The notes beneath the pieces were generated by a model, which did not search any database, was not told where the DNA came from, and saw nothing but the letters and a program-made list of their open reading frames with translations. From positions 248,001 through 312,000 of the forward strand of contig NZ_LMEW01000023.1 in the NCBI RefSeq assembly GCF_001426525.1: DNA of 64,000 bases. The letters are read 5' to 3'. This stretch comes from Massilia sp. Root133 (GTDB lineage Bacteria > Pseudomonadota > Gammaproteobacteria > Burkholderiales > Burkholderiaceae_D). The translations under genes were made by a program, and so were the position numbers. How positions within the stretch are numbered: the stretch's first letter is position 1; the number at the start of each line of letters is the position of its first letter. Positions 34,399 through 43,158 of this stretch are shown in pieces.

Positions 34399-36186
34399 TC
34401 ACGCGTTGCGTGTAAATCCGTCCTCGCTCCAGGCTTCGCTGCCCACGCCGTGGCGCACGAAGAACAGGCCGTCCGGATCGTATTTGCGCTTGACCTGCGC
34501 GAGCCGCGGATAGTTGGCGCCCCAGAAGGCGTCCTGCCAGTCGGCCTGGAAGTAATCGCTTTCGGAGACGTACGCACCGGCCCGCGGCGCCACCGCGAGC
34601 AGCGCGTCCATCGCCCGGCCGATCGCCTGCGCGCGGGCGCGTCCGCGGACCGTATCGACGGCGCCGCCGGGCATGCCGGGGAAGCGCGGCCCGTCGCCGC
34701 CCGCGATGATCGCCAGCGCGAACGCGTCCAGCACGGCGGGGTTGGTCGCGGTGGCGCGCGCCGCGTCGATGTCCGCCTGCGGCGCGCCGGCCAGGCCCTT
34801 GTTGAAGTGCAGGCCCACGCTCCAGTGCCGGCTCGCCTGGAACAGCGCGTCGGCAAGGCCGGCCTGGCGTGTCGGATCGAGCAGCCCGGCCGGCAGCCAC
34901 GCCGACTTGTAGCCGTGGATGAACCAGCCCTCCTGGTCCGTGTCGCCTTTCCAGATCACGTGATGCGCGGGCGCGCCCGGACGCGGGTCGGCGACCATGA
35001 AGCCGGGCGCGTGTTCGCGGAAGAACGCCGCGTCCCACATATGTCGTGCGGGCAGGGCCAGCACCTGGAACGGCTTCTCGAACGAGTAGCCCGGATGCGC
35101 GCGCAGCCAGTCGAGCAGCGGCGCCCACGTGCGTGCGGCGCCGGCTTCGTCGAGATCCTGGAACACCATCGAGACGTCGACGGTGTTGTCGCCATGGATG
35201 CCGATCTGCTCGCCCCAGTGCGGATTGAACAGGTCCCTCGCATAGAACTCCACCAGCTTGCCGACCAGCGCGCGGAACGCGGCATCGTCGGCCGCGCGCA
35301 CCTTGCAGAAGACGGCCCCGAACGTGGCCGGCAGCTCGCGCGTGCGCAAGGTGAGGCGCGTGACGATGCCCACGCTGCCGCCACCGCCGCCTTTCAATGC
35401 CCAGAACAGGTCCGCGTTCGTGCAGGCGTTGGCGATGCGGACCTGGCCGTCGGCCGTCACGACTTCCGCCTCCAGCAGGCCGGCCGCCGCCGTGCCGTAG
35501 CGCTTGGAAAAGCTGCCGAAGCCGCCGCTCTGCACGAGCCCCGCCACGCCGACGGTGGTGCAGCCGCCGCCCTGGACATAGCGGCCGGCGCGCGTCGTCA
35601 CGGCATCGTAGGCATCGATCCACATGGCGCCCGCGCCCACCGTGACGGCCGGCTGCGGCGCCGTCCCGCAGTTGCGCGCGACGAACGCGGGCTCCAACCG
35701 CACGTCGTTCATGTGCCGGGTCCAGACGAGCAGCGAATCGGGCGCGTCGGACGTGCCCTGGTAACTGTGGCCGCCGCCCTTGACGACGAGGCGCAGGTCG
35801 TGGGTGCGCGCGAAGTTCACGGCCGCGACGACGTCGGCCGGCGTGCGCGCCGCGACGGCATACGCGCTGGGCTGCGAGGACCAGGCGTCCAGCCAGCCGC
35901 TCGTGTGCGTGAAGTTCGGCTGGTCGCCCATCTCGAAACCATTTTTCAGCCGCGCCAGCGCGGCCGCGCAGGAGGGCGCATCCGCACCGGCGGCGCAGCC
36001 GGCGAACGGCGCGTCGAGCCTGACGAGCCGGCCGCCCACGCTGCGTTTCAGGTCGCCCCACGCGGCGGCGGATGGCCACAGGGGATCGCCCGGGCGCACG
36101 CGCCGGCGCAGCGGTGCGGCGGTCGTGACGCCCGCGAATGCGAACGGCAGCGTCGCCGCGGCCTTGAGAAGGAATCGTCGTTTCAC
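34399..36186 (-). CDS. FAD-linked oxidase with BBE domain, probably bicovalent flavin
   Basis: A 595-residue exported oxidoreductase. The leader MKRRFLLKAAATLPFAFAG looks Tat-like. The FAD_binding_4 domain follows, with VVKGGGHSYQGTSD carrying the His for 8-alpha flavin attachment and YVQGGGCTTVGVAG carrying a Cys for the second bond; the C-terminal BBE motif is NYPRLAQVKRKYDPDGLF. Relatives oxidise carbohydrates, alkaloids or phenolics to lactones or ketones with oxygen. The gene is convergent with the tubulin-like operon, its stop being six bases beyond the other, and is probably monocistronic. The substrate is not predictable. Confidence 0.9.
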   Translation of the reverse strand: MKRRFLLKAAATLPFAFAGVTTAAPLRRRVRPGDPLWPSAAAWGDLKRSVGGRLVRLDAPFAGCAAGADAPSCAAALARLKNGFEMGDQPNFTHTSGWLDAWSSQPSAYAVAARTPADVVAAVNFARTHDLRLVVKGGGHSYQGTSDAPDSLLVWTRHMNDVRLEPAFVARNCGTAPQPAVTVGAGAMWIDAYDAVTTRAGRYVQGGGCTTVGVAGLVQSGGFGSFSKRYGTAAAGLLEAEVVTADGQVRIANACTNADLFWALKGGGGGSVGIVTRLTLRTRELPATFGAVFCKVRAADDAAFRALVGKLVEFYARDLFNPHWGEQIGIHGDNTVDVSMVFQDLDEAGAARTWAPLLDWLRAHPGYSFEKPFQVLALPARHMWDAAFFREHAPGFMVADPRPGAPAHHVIWKGDTDQEGWFIHGYKSAWLPAGLLDPTRQAGLADALFQASRHWSVGLHFNKGLAGAPQADIDAARATATNPAVLDAFALAIIAGGDGPRFPGMPGGAVDTVRGRARAQAIGRAMDALLAVAPRAGAYVSESDYFQADWQDAFWGANYPRLAQVKRKYDPDGLFFVRHGVGSEAWSEDGFTRNA

Positions 36187-36288
36187 GGTGTCTCCTGACT
36201 GGATCGAATGCCGGTCAGGCTACGCCGGCGTGCACGCGCGGGCGAGCGGAATGTGGCGAACCGGGAGACGGCCGGGGTGAACCGGACG

Positions 36289-36708
36289 TCAGGCTGCCGC
36301 CTTCGGCAACCCGAACACGAGGTCGAACGCCCAGTTGAACGCGAAGCTGTAGAGGACGAAGAACACGACGAGGCCGATGTCGAGCAGGAAGGCGTCGACG
36401 AGCGACGTGTCCAGCGCCCACGCGAACATCGGGACGATGGCGAGCACGAGACCGCCCTCGAAGCCGATGGCGTGGACGACGCGGCGCAGCAGGCTGCGGC
36501 CGCGCTTGGCCTGGCGCGCTTCCCACGCTTCGAACAAGGTGTTGTAGACGAGGTTCCAGGCGACGGCCGTCGCCGACGCGAGGACGGCGGCGATGCCGGC
36601 GGCGCCCGCGTCGTGGTCGGCGAGGCCGGCCAGGCCGGCCGTCGTGCTCGCGATGGCGATGGCTTCGTACAGTGTGACGTAGACGATCTTGCGTTTGATG
36701 CCTTGCAT
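36289..36708 (-). CDS. PACE family efflux transporter (AceI-like)
   Basis: A 139-residue inner-membrane protein with four predicted helices in two tandem bacterial transmembrane pair repeats. PACE landmarks are visible: a Glu in helix 1 (VTLYEAIAIA, equivalent to the essential proton-coupling Glu15 of AceI), WNLVYNTLFEAWE after helix 2, RVVHAIGFEGGL at the start of repeat two and FNWAFDLVFG near the end. Such pumps export chlorhexidine, acriflavine and short diamines by proton antiport. It is divergent from a LysR regulator across 89 bp, matching the aceR-aceI arrangement. Confidence 0.92.
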   Translation of the reverse strand: MQGIKRKIVYVTLYEAIAIASTTAGLAGLADHDAGAAGIAAVLASATAVAWNLVYNTLFEAWEARQAKRGRSLLRRVVHAIGFEGGLVLAIVPMFAWALDTSLVDAFLLDIGLVVFFVLYSFAFNWAFDLVFGLPKAAA

Positions 36709-36737
36709 GGTTTTGCTCTTTCCAATCTCGATGGCGT

Positions 36738-36785
36738 AAAGATATGTCGGTCAAGTTGATGTATAAAGTCAGAATCTTTCAACTT
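36738..36785. promoter_or_regulatory. Nested inverted repeats between PACE and LysR genes
   Basis: Two interleaved inverted repeats occupy the divergent promoter: AAAGAT (36738-36743) with ATCTTT (36774-36779), and AAGTTGA (36753-36759) with TCAACTT (36779-36785). Arm spacing is about two to three helical turns, as expected for a tetrameric LysR regulator controlling its own gene and the pump. The region is markedly AT-richer than its flanks. Confidence 0.4.
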
Positions 36786-36797
36786 TATTGACAGGTC

Positions 36798-37685
36798 ATG
36801 GCATTCACCAGCGACAGCGTGCGCATCTTCCTGGCCGTGCTCGACCACGGCTCCTTCTCGGCGGCGGCCCGCGCGCAGGGACGCGTGCCGTCGGCCGTCA
36901 GCATGGCCATCGCCCAGCTCGAAGCGGAGCTGGATCTGGTCCTGTTCGACCGGTCGGGACGCGACCCGCGCCCGACGGACGCCGCGCGGGCGCTGGAGCC
37001 GCGCGCGCGCCACGTCGCCAGCGAAATGCGGCGGCTGCAGGCGGACGCGCTCGCGCTGCACGGCGGGCTGGAACGGCGGTTGACATTGGCCGTCGTGCCG
37101 GAACTGATCGCGGGCCGCTGGAGCGCGCCGCTGGCCGTGCTGGCGCGCGAATTCCCGTCGCTCGAAGTGGAAGTGCTGTCGGCGCCGCAGGCGGACGCGC
37201 TGCGCCTGCTGCACGACGGGAGCGTGCAGCTTGCCCTCGTGTTCGAGCGCGAGCGGCTGGACGACCGCGAGGAGTTCCAGGAAGTGGGCAGCGAACTGCT
37301 CGTCGCGGTGGTGGCGCCCGGCCATCCGTTGCTGACGGGCGGCGCGCCGCGGCTGGAAGACCTGATCGACCAGCGCCAGGTCGTCGTCGCGGGCCGCGAT
37401 GGCGCGGGCAGGGATCCGCGCTTCGTGCACGCGCGCGACGTGTGGCGCGTCGACAACTACCTCGCCACCCTGAACCTCGTGCAGGCGGGCCTCGGCTGGG
37501 CGTATCTGCCGCGCGCGCTCGCGCAACCGCTGGTGGCGGCCGGGAGCCTCGTGGAGATCGGCTTCGACAACATCAGCAACGCGCTGCGTCTGTGGGTCGA
37601 CGTCGTGTGGTCGCGCGAGCGACCGCTGGGCCTCGGTGCGCGGCGCTACGTGGACCTGATGCGCGAGGACTGGCGGATGTCATAG
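36798..37685 (+). CDS. LysR family regulator, probable controller of the PACE pump
   Basis: A 295-residue LysR-type regulator. The N-terminal winged helix (about 3-62: FTSDSVRIFLAVLDHGSFS, then VSMAIAQLEAELDLVLFDRSGR) is followed by a linker helix and a periplasmic-binding-like effector domain beginning LTLAVVPELIAG. It is divergent from the PACE transporter, and this pairing is the known layout of AceR/AceI, where AceR induces the pump on chlorhexidine or polyamine exposure. The ATG at 36798 follows ATTGACAGGTC, which offers a weak GG-containing ribosome site. The effector is unknown. Confidence 0.92.
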   Translation: MAFTSDSVRIFLAVLDHGSFSAAARAQGRVPSAVSMAIAQLEAELDLVLFDRSGRDPRPTDAARALEPRARHVASEMRRLQADALALHGGLERRLTLAVVPELIAGRWSAPLAVLAREFPSLEVEVLSAPQADALRLLHDGSVQLALVFERERLDDREEFQEVGSELLVAVVAPGHPLLTGGAPRLEDLIDQRQVVVAGRDGAGRDPRFVHARDVWRVDNYLATLNLVQAGLGWAYLPRALAQPLVAAGSLVEIGFDNISNALRLWVDVVWSRERPLGLGARRYVDLMREDWRMS

Positions 37686-37745
37686 CGGGGTCATATTGCG
37701 TCCTTATCGTGTTGCGATTTCAATCACGCACGAAGGGACACACAG

Positions 37746-39155
37746 ATGATCGGATCGAACGGCCGGACCCTCGGCGCCGTCGCAGTGGCCAGCCTGCTCG
37801 CCGGCTGCAGCGCCACGCATATCGACGAAGCGACGAAGGACGACTACGTGAAATATGCGTGGGTCGTGATGGGCGACGGCGGCAAGCCGGTCGCGCGCGC
37901 GGCCACGACGTACGGCACGTGCCCCGTGATCACGGTCGACGGCGGCGACACGCGCATGACCCTGCGCGCCGCCGCCGGCACGCCGGCGCAGCGCACGACC
38001 GCCAGCGCCGCCGCCGACTCGAAACCGTCCGCGTTCCCGCTCAACGTGTGCGAAGCGGCCGTGGCGGCGGATGCGAAAGAGGCGCACGTCGGCAGCAGGG
38101 CGCTGCCGCTGCCGAAGGCGGCGCCGCAACGCATCGTCATCCTGGCCGACACGGGCTGCCGTTTGAAAAAGGCCGACAACGCCTGGCAGTCGTGCAACGA
38201 CGCCGACGCGTGGCCGCTGGCGCAGATCGCCGCCACGGCCGCGAAGCTGCGGCCGGACCTCGTCATGCACATCGGCGATTACCATTACCGCGAAAACGCC
38301 TGCCCGTCCGACATCGCCGGCTGCAAGGACAGCCCGTGGGGCTATGGCTGGGACACGTGGGAAGCGGACCTGTTCAAGCCGGCCGCGCCGCTGCTGGCCG
38401 CGGCGCCGTGGATCGTCGTGCGCGGCAACCACGAGGAATGCGCGCGCGCCGGCCAGGGCTGGTTCCGCCTGCTCGACACGCAGGCCTACAGCGCGAAGCG
38501 CACCTGCGACGATCCGGCCAACGACGCCGCCGCCAACTACACCGCGCCGTATGCCGTGCCGCTCGGGAGCGACACGCAGGTGATCGTGTTCGATTCCGCC
38601 AAGGCCGGCAAGGCGGCGCTCGCGACGAACGATCCGCAATTCCTCACGTACCAGGACGAATTCAGGACGGTCGCCCAGCTGGCCGGCAAGGCGAAGACGA
38701 CGAGCCTGTTCGTCAACCACCACCCGATCCTCGGCTACGCGCCGATCGCGGGCGGCGCGCCGGCGGGCGGCAATGCGGCGCTGCTGTCGGTGATGCAGCA
38801 GCTGAACGCGACCGCGTACTATCCGGCCGGCGTATCGCTCGCAATCCACGGCCACGTGCACGACTTCCAGGCGATCAGCTTCGCATCCAATCATCCTGCC
38901 ACGTTCGTGAGCGGGAACGGCGGCGACAACCTCGACGTCGCGCTGCCCGACCCATTTCCCGCCAACCTGCCGCCGGCGCCGGGCGTGACGGTCGACCGCA
39001 TCACGCACGGCAATACGTTCGGCTTCATGCTGATGGAACGCGCGGGCAGCGGCTGGACGTACAAGGCCTACACGAAGACGGGCACCTTGATGGCCACGTG
39101 CGCGCTGGCCAACAACCGCCTCAATTGCGACAAGGCGGGCTTCCTTGCTGGGTAA
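37746..39155 (+). CDS. Metallophosphoesterase lipoprotein
   Basis: A 469-residue calcineurin-like phosphoesterase. The leader ends in a lipobox (VASLLAGCSATH), so it is probably membrane-anchored in the periplasm. Metal motifs in order are IVILADTGCR, IGDYHYREN, VRGNHEEC, VNHHPILGY and HGHVHDF, covering all five family blocks. About 125 residues precede the catalytic domain and are unassigned. It overlaps the following di-heme peroxidase gene by 11 bases, so the two are co-translated. Relatives include acid phosphatases and phosphodiesterases; the substrate is unknown. Confidence 0.9.
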   Translation: MIGSNGRTLGAVAVASLLAGCSATHIDEATKDDYVKYAWVVMGDGGKPVARAATTYGTCPVITVDGGDTRMTLRAAAGTPAQRTTASAAADSKPSAFPLNVCEAAVAADAKEAHVGSRALPLPKAAPQRIVILADTGCRLKKADNAWQSCNDADAWPLAQIAATAAKLRPDLVMHIGDYHYRENACPSDIAGCKDSPWGYGWDTWEADLFKPAAPLLAAAPWIVVRGNHEECARAGQGWFRLLDTQAYSAKRTCDDPANDAAANYTAPYAVPLGSDTQVIVFDSAKAGKAALATNDPQFLTYQDEFRTVAQLAGKAKTTSLFVNHHPILGYAPIAGGAPAGGNAALLSVMQQLNATAYYPAGVSLAIHGHVHDFQAISFASNHPATFVSGNGGDNLDVALPDPFPANLPPAPGVTVDRITHGNTFGFMLMERAGSGWTYKAYTKTGTLMATCALANNRLNCDKAGFLAG

Positions 39156-40398
39156 GTCATTCATCGTCGCAAGCGTGCTGGCGGCATCCACCGCATTCGC
39201 CGGCACGCCGCAACTGCCCGCGATGCCCGGCGTGGCCGGCCCGTTCTCGCCCGCGCCCGCGCGCGTGGCGCTGGGCCGGCAGGTGTTCTTCGACACGCGC
39301 CTGTCCGAGCCGGCCGGCACGAGCTGCGCCAGCTGCCACGATCCCGCGCAGGGTTTCGCGGGCAACCACGGCTCGCGCATCGGCGTGGCGCTGGGCAGCA
39401 GGCCGGACCTCGTCGGCAGGCGCAACGTGCCGTCGGCGCTGTACGCCGCGTACGTGCCGCCGCTGTTCTTCTACCAGGACGACGACGCACTCGCGCCCAC
39501 GCCGTTCGGCGGCCTGTTCACGGACGGCCGCGTGGACACCGTCGTGGAACTGGTGCGCCATCCGCTGCTCGATCCGCTCGAGATGCACAACCGGAGCGAG
39601 GCCGACATCGCCCGCAAGCTGCGCGCCGCGCCGTACGCGGACGGTTTCAGACAGGCCTTCGGCCCGGCCGTATTCAGGACGACGGCCAGCACCCTGGCGG
39701 CCCTGGGCGCCGCGATGGACGCCTTCCTGCAAAGCCGCGACATGTCGCCGTTCTCGTCGCGCTACGACGCCTGGGTGCAGGGAAAGGCGACACTCACGCC
39801 GCAGGAACTGCGCGGGCTAAAACTGTTCAAGGACCCGGACCGCGGCAACTGCGCGAGCTGCCACAAGTTCAACGAGACGTCGACCAACCCGGCCCGCTCG
39901 CTGTTCACGGACTTCGGCTACGACGCCCTCGCCGTGCCGCGCAACCGGGCCATTCCCGCCAACCGCGACCCGCGCCATTTCGACGAGGGCTTGTGCGCGA
40001 CGGGGCGTGCAAAAGGCTGGAAAGAGCCCGGGCAGTGGTGCGGCTACTTCCGCACGCCGAGCCTGCGCAACGTGGCCGCGCGCGAGCGCTATATGCACAA
40101 CGGCGTCTTCTCCGACCTGCGCGACGCCGTCGCGTTCTACGCCACCCGCTCGATCGAGCCGGAACGCTGGTACCGGAACGGCCGCCCGTTCGACGATGTG
40201 GCGCCGCGCCACCTCGGCAACGTCAACGTGGCCACCATGCCGTACAACCGCCGCAAGGGGATGAAGCCGGCGCTCGACGATGCGGACATCGACGCCATCG
40301 TCGCGTTCCTGCGCACGCTGACGGATGCGCCGTTCGAAGCGTCCGCCGCGGCGCGTGGCGCAGGTGTATATTCGGCAACAAAGGAGGGTGCAAGATGA
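39145..40398 (+). CDS. Di-heme cytochrome c peroxidase / MauG-like protein
   Basis: A 417-residue periplasmic protein with a signal peptide (IVASVLAASTAFA) and two heme-binding CxxCH motifs: CASCHDP near residue 67 and CASCHKF near residue 236. This spacing is that of the bacterial di-heme peroxidase/MauG family. HNGVFSDLRDAVAFYATR near the C-terminus is typical of the second heme domain. The start appears to be a TTG at 39145, inside the end of the metallophosphoesterase gene, with AAGGCGG upstream; a GTG at 39175 would cut into the signal peptide. It forms an operon with the upstream phosphoesterase and a downstream lipoprotein. The role may be peroxide removal or cofactor oxidation. Confidence 0.9.
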   Translation: MLGKSFIVASVLAASTAFAGTPQLPAMPGVAGPFSPAPARVALGRQVFFDTRLSEPAGTSCASCHDPAQGFAGNHGSRIGVALGSRPDLVGRRNVPSALYAAYVPPLFFYQDDDALAPTPFGGLFTDGRVDTVVELVRHPLLDPLEMHNRSEADIARKLRAAPYADGFRQAFGPAVFRTTASTLAALGAAMDAFLQSRDMSPFSSRYDAWVQGKATLTPQELRGLKLFKDPDRGNCASCHKFNETSTNPARSLFTDFGYDALAVPRNRAIPANRDPRHFDEGLCATGRAKGWKEPGQWCGYFRTPSLRNVAARERYMHNGVFSDLRDAVAFYATRSIEPERWYRNGRPFDDVAPRHLGNVNVATMPYNRRKGMKPALDDADIDAIVAFLRTLTDAPFEASAAARGAGVYSATKEGAR

Positions 40399-40748
40399 AT
40401 CGGATATCCATCATCGGCGCGCTGCTGGCGGGCTGTCTCCTGGCGGCGTGCAACCGTGGCACGGACGGTGTGGGTCCTGCCCAGCAGGCCGGCAAGGCGA
40501 TCGACGACGCGGGCGCGCGGGCGCAGGCGAAGGTCGACGCGGCTGGCGCACGCGTGCAGGAAAAGCTCGACCACGTGAACGAGAAGATCGACCGGATCAA
40601 CGAGAAGGTGGAGGACAAGGTCCAGGCCCAGGTCCAGAAAGCCGACCAGGCCGTGCGCGAGGCGCGCGAGGGCGCGAAGGAAGCGACGGAACGGGTCGGG
40701 GAGAAGGTGGAACAGGCCGGGGAGAAGATGCAGCAGGCGGCTAAGTGA
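40395..40748 (+). CDS. Small coiled-coil lipoprotein
   Basis: A 117-residue protein with a lipoprotein signal (IGALLAGCLLAACN, Cys at residue 19) and a mature part that is one long amphipathic helix of Ala/Lys/Glu heptads (AGARVQEKLDHVNEKIDRI, VREAREGAKEATERVGEKV). AAGGAGG lies upstream, and the ATG overlaps the previous stop, so it is the third gene of the phosphoesterase-peroxidase operon. It resembles Lpp-like or stress-type helical lipoproteins without being assignable to a family. A structural envelope role is inferred. Confidence 0.8.
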   Translation: MNRISIIGALLAGCLLAACNRGTDGVGPAQQAGKAIDDAGARAQAKVDAAGARVQEKLDHVNEKIDRINEKVEDKVQAQVQKADQAVREAREGAKEATERVGEKVEQAGEKMQQAAK

Positions 40749-40754
40749 CCTGAC

Positions 40755-40881
40755 CGTCGTTCCCGCGGAAGCGGGAACCCATACCGAGCAACCGGATTCG
40801 GTGCGTCGGAAACACCGCGGTATTCTTGACGCCGGGCTTCGGAGACTCGGCATGGGTCCCCGCTTTCGCGAGGACGACGAG
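40755..40881. repeat. Inverted pair of REP-like extragenic palindromes
   Basis: Two copies of a REP-type element face each other between the lipoprotein and the TPR-GGDEF gene. The first, 40755-40788, holds an internal palindrome TTCCCGCggaaGCGGGAA. The second, 40846-40881, is its inverted and slightly diverged copy (GGTCCCCGCTTTCGCGAGG, then ACGACG). They are about 60 bases apart, making a BIME-like unit in the gap between two convergent genes, where it could fold as a bidirectional terminator or mRNA stabiliser. Other copies elsewhere in the genome are expected but not seen in this window. Confidence 0.7.
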
Positions 40882-40883
40882 GT

Positions 40884-42953
40884 TCAAGACGCCATTCGTA
40901 ATTCCGGCACGTGCCCCGTCACGATCGCCAGGTCCACGAGCCCCGCGCGCCACGCCTTTTCGATGTCGTTCTCGACCTCGTCCAGCGCCGCCGGATCGAG
41001 GCCGGACACGCCGCGCACGCCGTACGCGCGGTTGCGGCCGTGGCCCTTGGCGAGGTACAGCGCCATGTCGACGATGTTGATCGCGCGTTCCCACGAGATG
41101 GGAGTGCCCGGCACGAGCGGGAACGGCGCGAAGCCGATCGATACGTTCACCGACAGGCGCGTGCCCTGGTAGTCGATCGTGCGTGCCGGGATGCCGGCCA
41201 GCAGGCGGCGCGCCACCTCGTCGAGGCTGTTCCTCGGCACGGCCGGCAGGAAGGCGAGGAATTCCTCGCCGCCCCAGCGTACGATCATGTCGGTCTCGCG
41301 CAGGATCTCGCGCAGCGCTTCCGCGATCTCGCGCAGCACGGCGTCGCCGGCGCCGTGGCCGTACGTGTCGTTGATGTGCTTGAAGTGGTCGACGTCGAGC
41401 AGGAACATTGCGCTGACCATGTCCTCGCCGCTCGTGCCCGCACCCTGGCGCCCGATGTCCTGGTGCGAACGCATGAATTCCTGGAAGTGGCGGCGGTTGT
41501 ACAGCGCCGTCAGCGGGTCGCGCGCGCTCTGCTGCTTGAGTTCATGGTTCTTGACCTCGAGCTGGGCGTTGGCGTGCCGCACCTTGCGGTACAGGATGCC
41601 GACGATGACCGACGCGAGCGCGAATACGAGCGCCAGCAGCCACCAGATGCGCTGCTGCAGGCGGCGGTTGTCGATTTCGGTCGACTTGACCTGGTTTTCC
41701 TGGCGCAGCATCTCGATCTGGCGCTGGCGCTTGTCGGCCTCGTATTTTTCCTGCAGCTCCATCATCGCCTTCTGGCGGCGCGTCTCGAACAATTCGTTCG
41801 ACAGCGCGCGCTCGCGGTGATACGCGGCCAGCGCGCCGGGCAGGTCGCCGGCGCGTTCCAGCGCGTCGCCGTATTCGACGAGGACACTCTGCTGGTCGGG
41901 CTTGTTGCCGGAGCGCTGGTACCAGTCCATGCCCTGCTCGATGTGCTTCTTGCCCTCGGCCAGGCGGCCCATGCCGAGATAGGCCTGGCCGACGTTGACG
42001 CGAGCCGTGGCGGCGAGGGCGTCGTCGTGCAGCTTCTGCGCCTGCTCCAGCGCCTGCTGGGCGTACGCGAGCGCGCGGCGCCAGTCCTGCTGCTTCAGGT
42101 ACGAGTCGGCCAGGTTGACGAGCGTGTTGGCGATCATCGCGTCGGCGCCGATGCGGCGTTCCAGCGCGAGCGCCGACAGCAGGGCCGTCGTGCCCCGTCC
42201 CATGTCGCCGCTGTTGGCGGCAAGGATGTATTCCGTCGTCTTGAAGATCGCCAGGCGGCCCGGCGAATCGATCGCCTCCGCCAGCTGTTCCGCTTCGCCG
42301 ATCGCCTCGAACCCCTTGTCGAATTCGCGCATCTGGTTGTACAGGTAGGCCAGCGACTTGAGCGCGACGGCGATCTGCAGCTTGTTGCCGCTCTGGCGCG
42401 CGAGCGTCACGGCGCCCTGCATCTTGGTCAGCGCGACGGGGAAGTTGCCTTCCTCGGCGAACGATTCGCCCGAGGAGATCTGCACGAGGATGCGCAGGTC
42501 GACGTCGGTGCTGGCGGCGGCGAGGCGTTCGGCTTCCCACACCAGCTGGTGCGACTGGCTCATTTCGTTCAGGCCGAACAGGGCATACGCCTTGGAGAGC
42601 AGGGCGCGCGCGACGAGGCTGTCGTCGTGCACCTGGCGGCCCAGTTGCAGTGCCTGTTCGCACAGCTGGACGGCTTCCACGTGCTTGCCGAGGCGGTGGC
42701 TCAGGTCGCAGGACAGCGTGAGCAGGCGGGCGTATTCGGCGGGCGTGCGGCGCGCCTGGGCGTCCAGGCCGGCCAGCAGCGGCACCGCGCGCTGGGGCGT
42801 GACGCGGATGATTTCCCCGAGTTCGGCAAAGCGCGCACGCACAGGCTCTTCCGGCACATCGGCGGCCAGCGTGCTTCCGGAAACGACCAATAGCAGAGCC
42901 AGCAGCGCACGGCTGCGGCGGTGCTGCGCTGCACGGTATAGACCTGCCAACAT
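40884..42953 (-). CDS. TPR-repeat diguanylate cyclase (GGDEF)
   Basis: A 689-residue protein: signal sequence (SRALLALLLVVSGSTLAA), a long periplasmic region of TPR-like helical repeats (about 60-430), one transmembrane helix (WWLLALVFALASVIVGILY) with a flanking coiled coil, and a cytoplasmic GGDEF domain. The catalytic motif is GGEEF in VRWGGEEFLAFLP, preceded by RETD at the product-inhibition site, and LDVDHFKHINDTYGHGAGD binds metal. It should make cyclic di-GMP when the TPR region senses a periplasmic protein or peptide. It is monocistronic, with a 205-bp AT-rich gap before the ABC genes' end. Confidence 0.92.
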   Translation of the reverse strand: MLAGLYRAAQHRRSRALLALLLVVSGSTLAADVPEEPVRARFAELGEIIRVTPQRAVPLLAGLDAQARRTPAEYARLLTLSCDLSHRLGKHVEAVQLCEQALQLGRQVHDDSLVARALLSKAYALFGLNEMSQSHQLVWEAERLAAASTDVDLRILVQISSGESFAEEGNFPVALTKMQGAVTLARQSGNKLQIAVALKSLAYLYNQMREFDKGFEAIGEAEQLAEAIDSPGRLAIFKTTEYILAANSGDMGRGTTALLSALALERRIGADAMIANTLVNLADSYLKQQDWRRALAYAQQALEQAQKLHDDALAATARVNVGQAYLGMGRLAEGKKHIEQGMDWYQRSGNKPDQQSVLVEYGDALERAGDLPGALAAYHRERALSNELFETRRQKAMMELQEKYEADKRQRQIEMLRQENQVKSTEIDNRRLQQRIWWLLALVFALASVIVGILYRKVRHANAQLEVKNHELKQQSARDPLTALYNRRHFQEFMRSHQDIGRQGAGTSGEDMVSAMFLLDVDHFKHINDTYGHGAGDAVLREIAEALREILRETDMIVRWGGEEFLAFLPAVPRNSLDEVARRLLAGIPARTIDYQGTRLSVNVSIGFAPFPLVPGTPISWERAINIVDMALYLAKGHGRNRAYGVRGVSGLDPAALDEVENDIEKAWRAGLVDLAIVTGHVPELRMAS

Positions 42954-43158
42954 GCCTCCCCGAGGAAGTGTAGTCCCTTAATTTAGGACATCTGCGTACG
43001 CGATTATAGGCTCTTGCAATTGAGAAAGATCAATTAATGGAACGATTGTGCGTAAAAAATACAGGTTTCGTATCCAAAAAGCCGCGCCGTCACAAAAATA
43101 GTGTTTAACTAATAAAGTTTCTACGGCGTCAACGATATCGGGGAAGCAAAGGGCGCGG

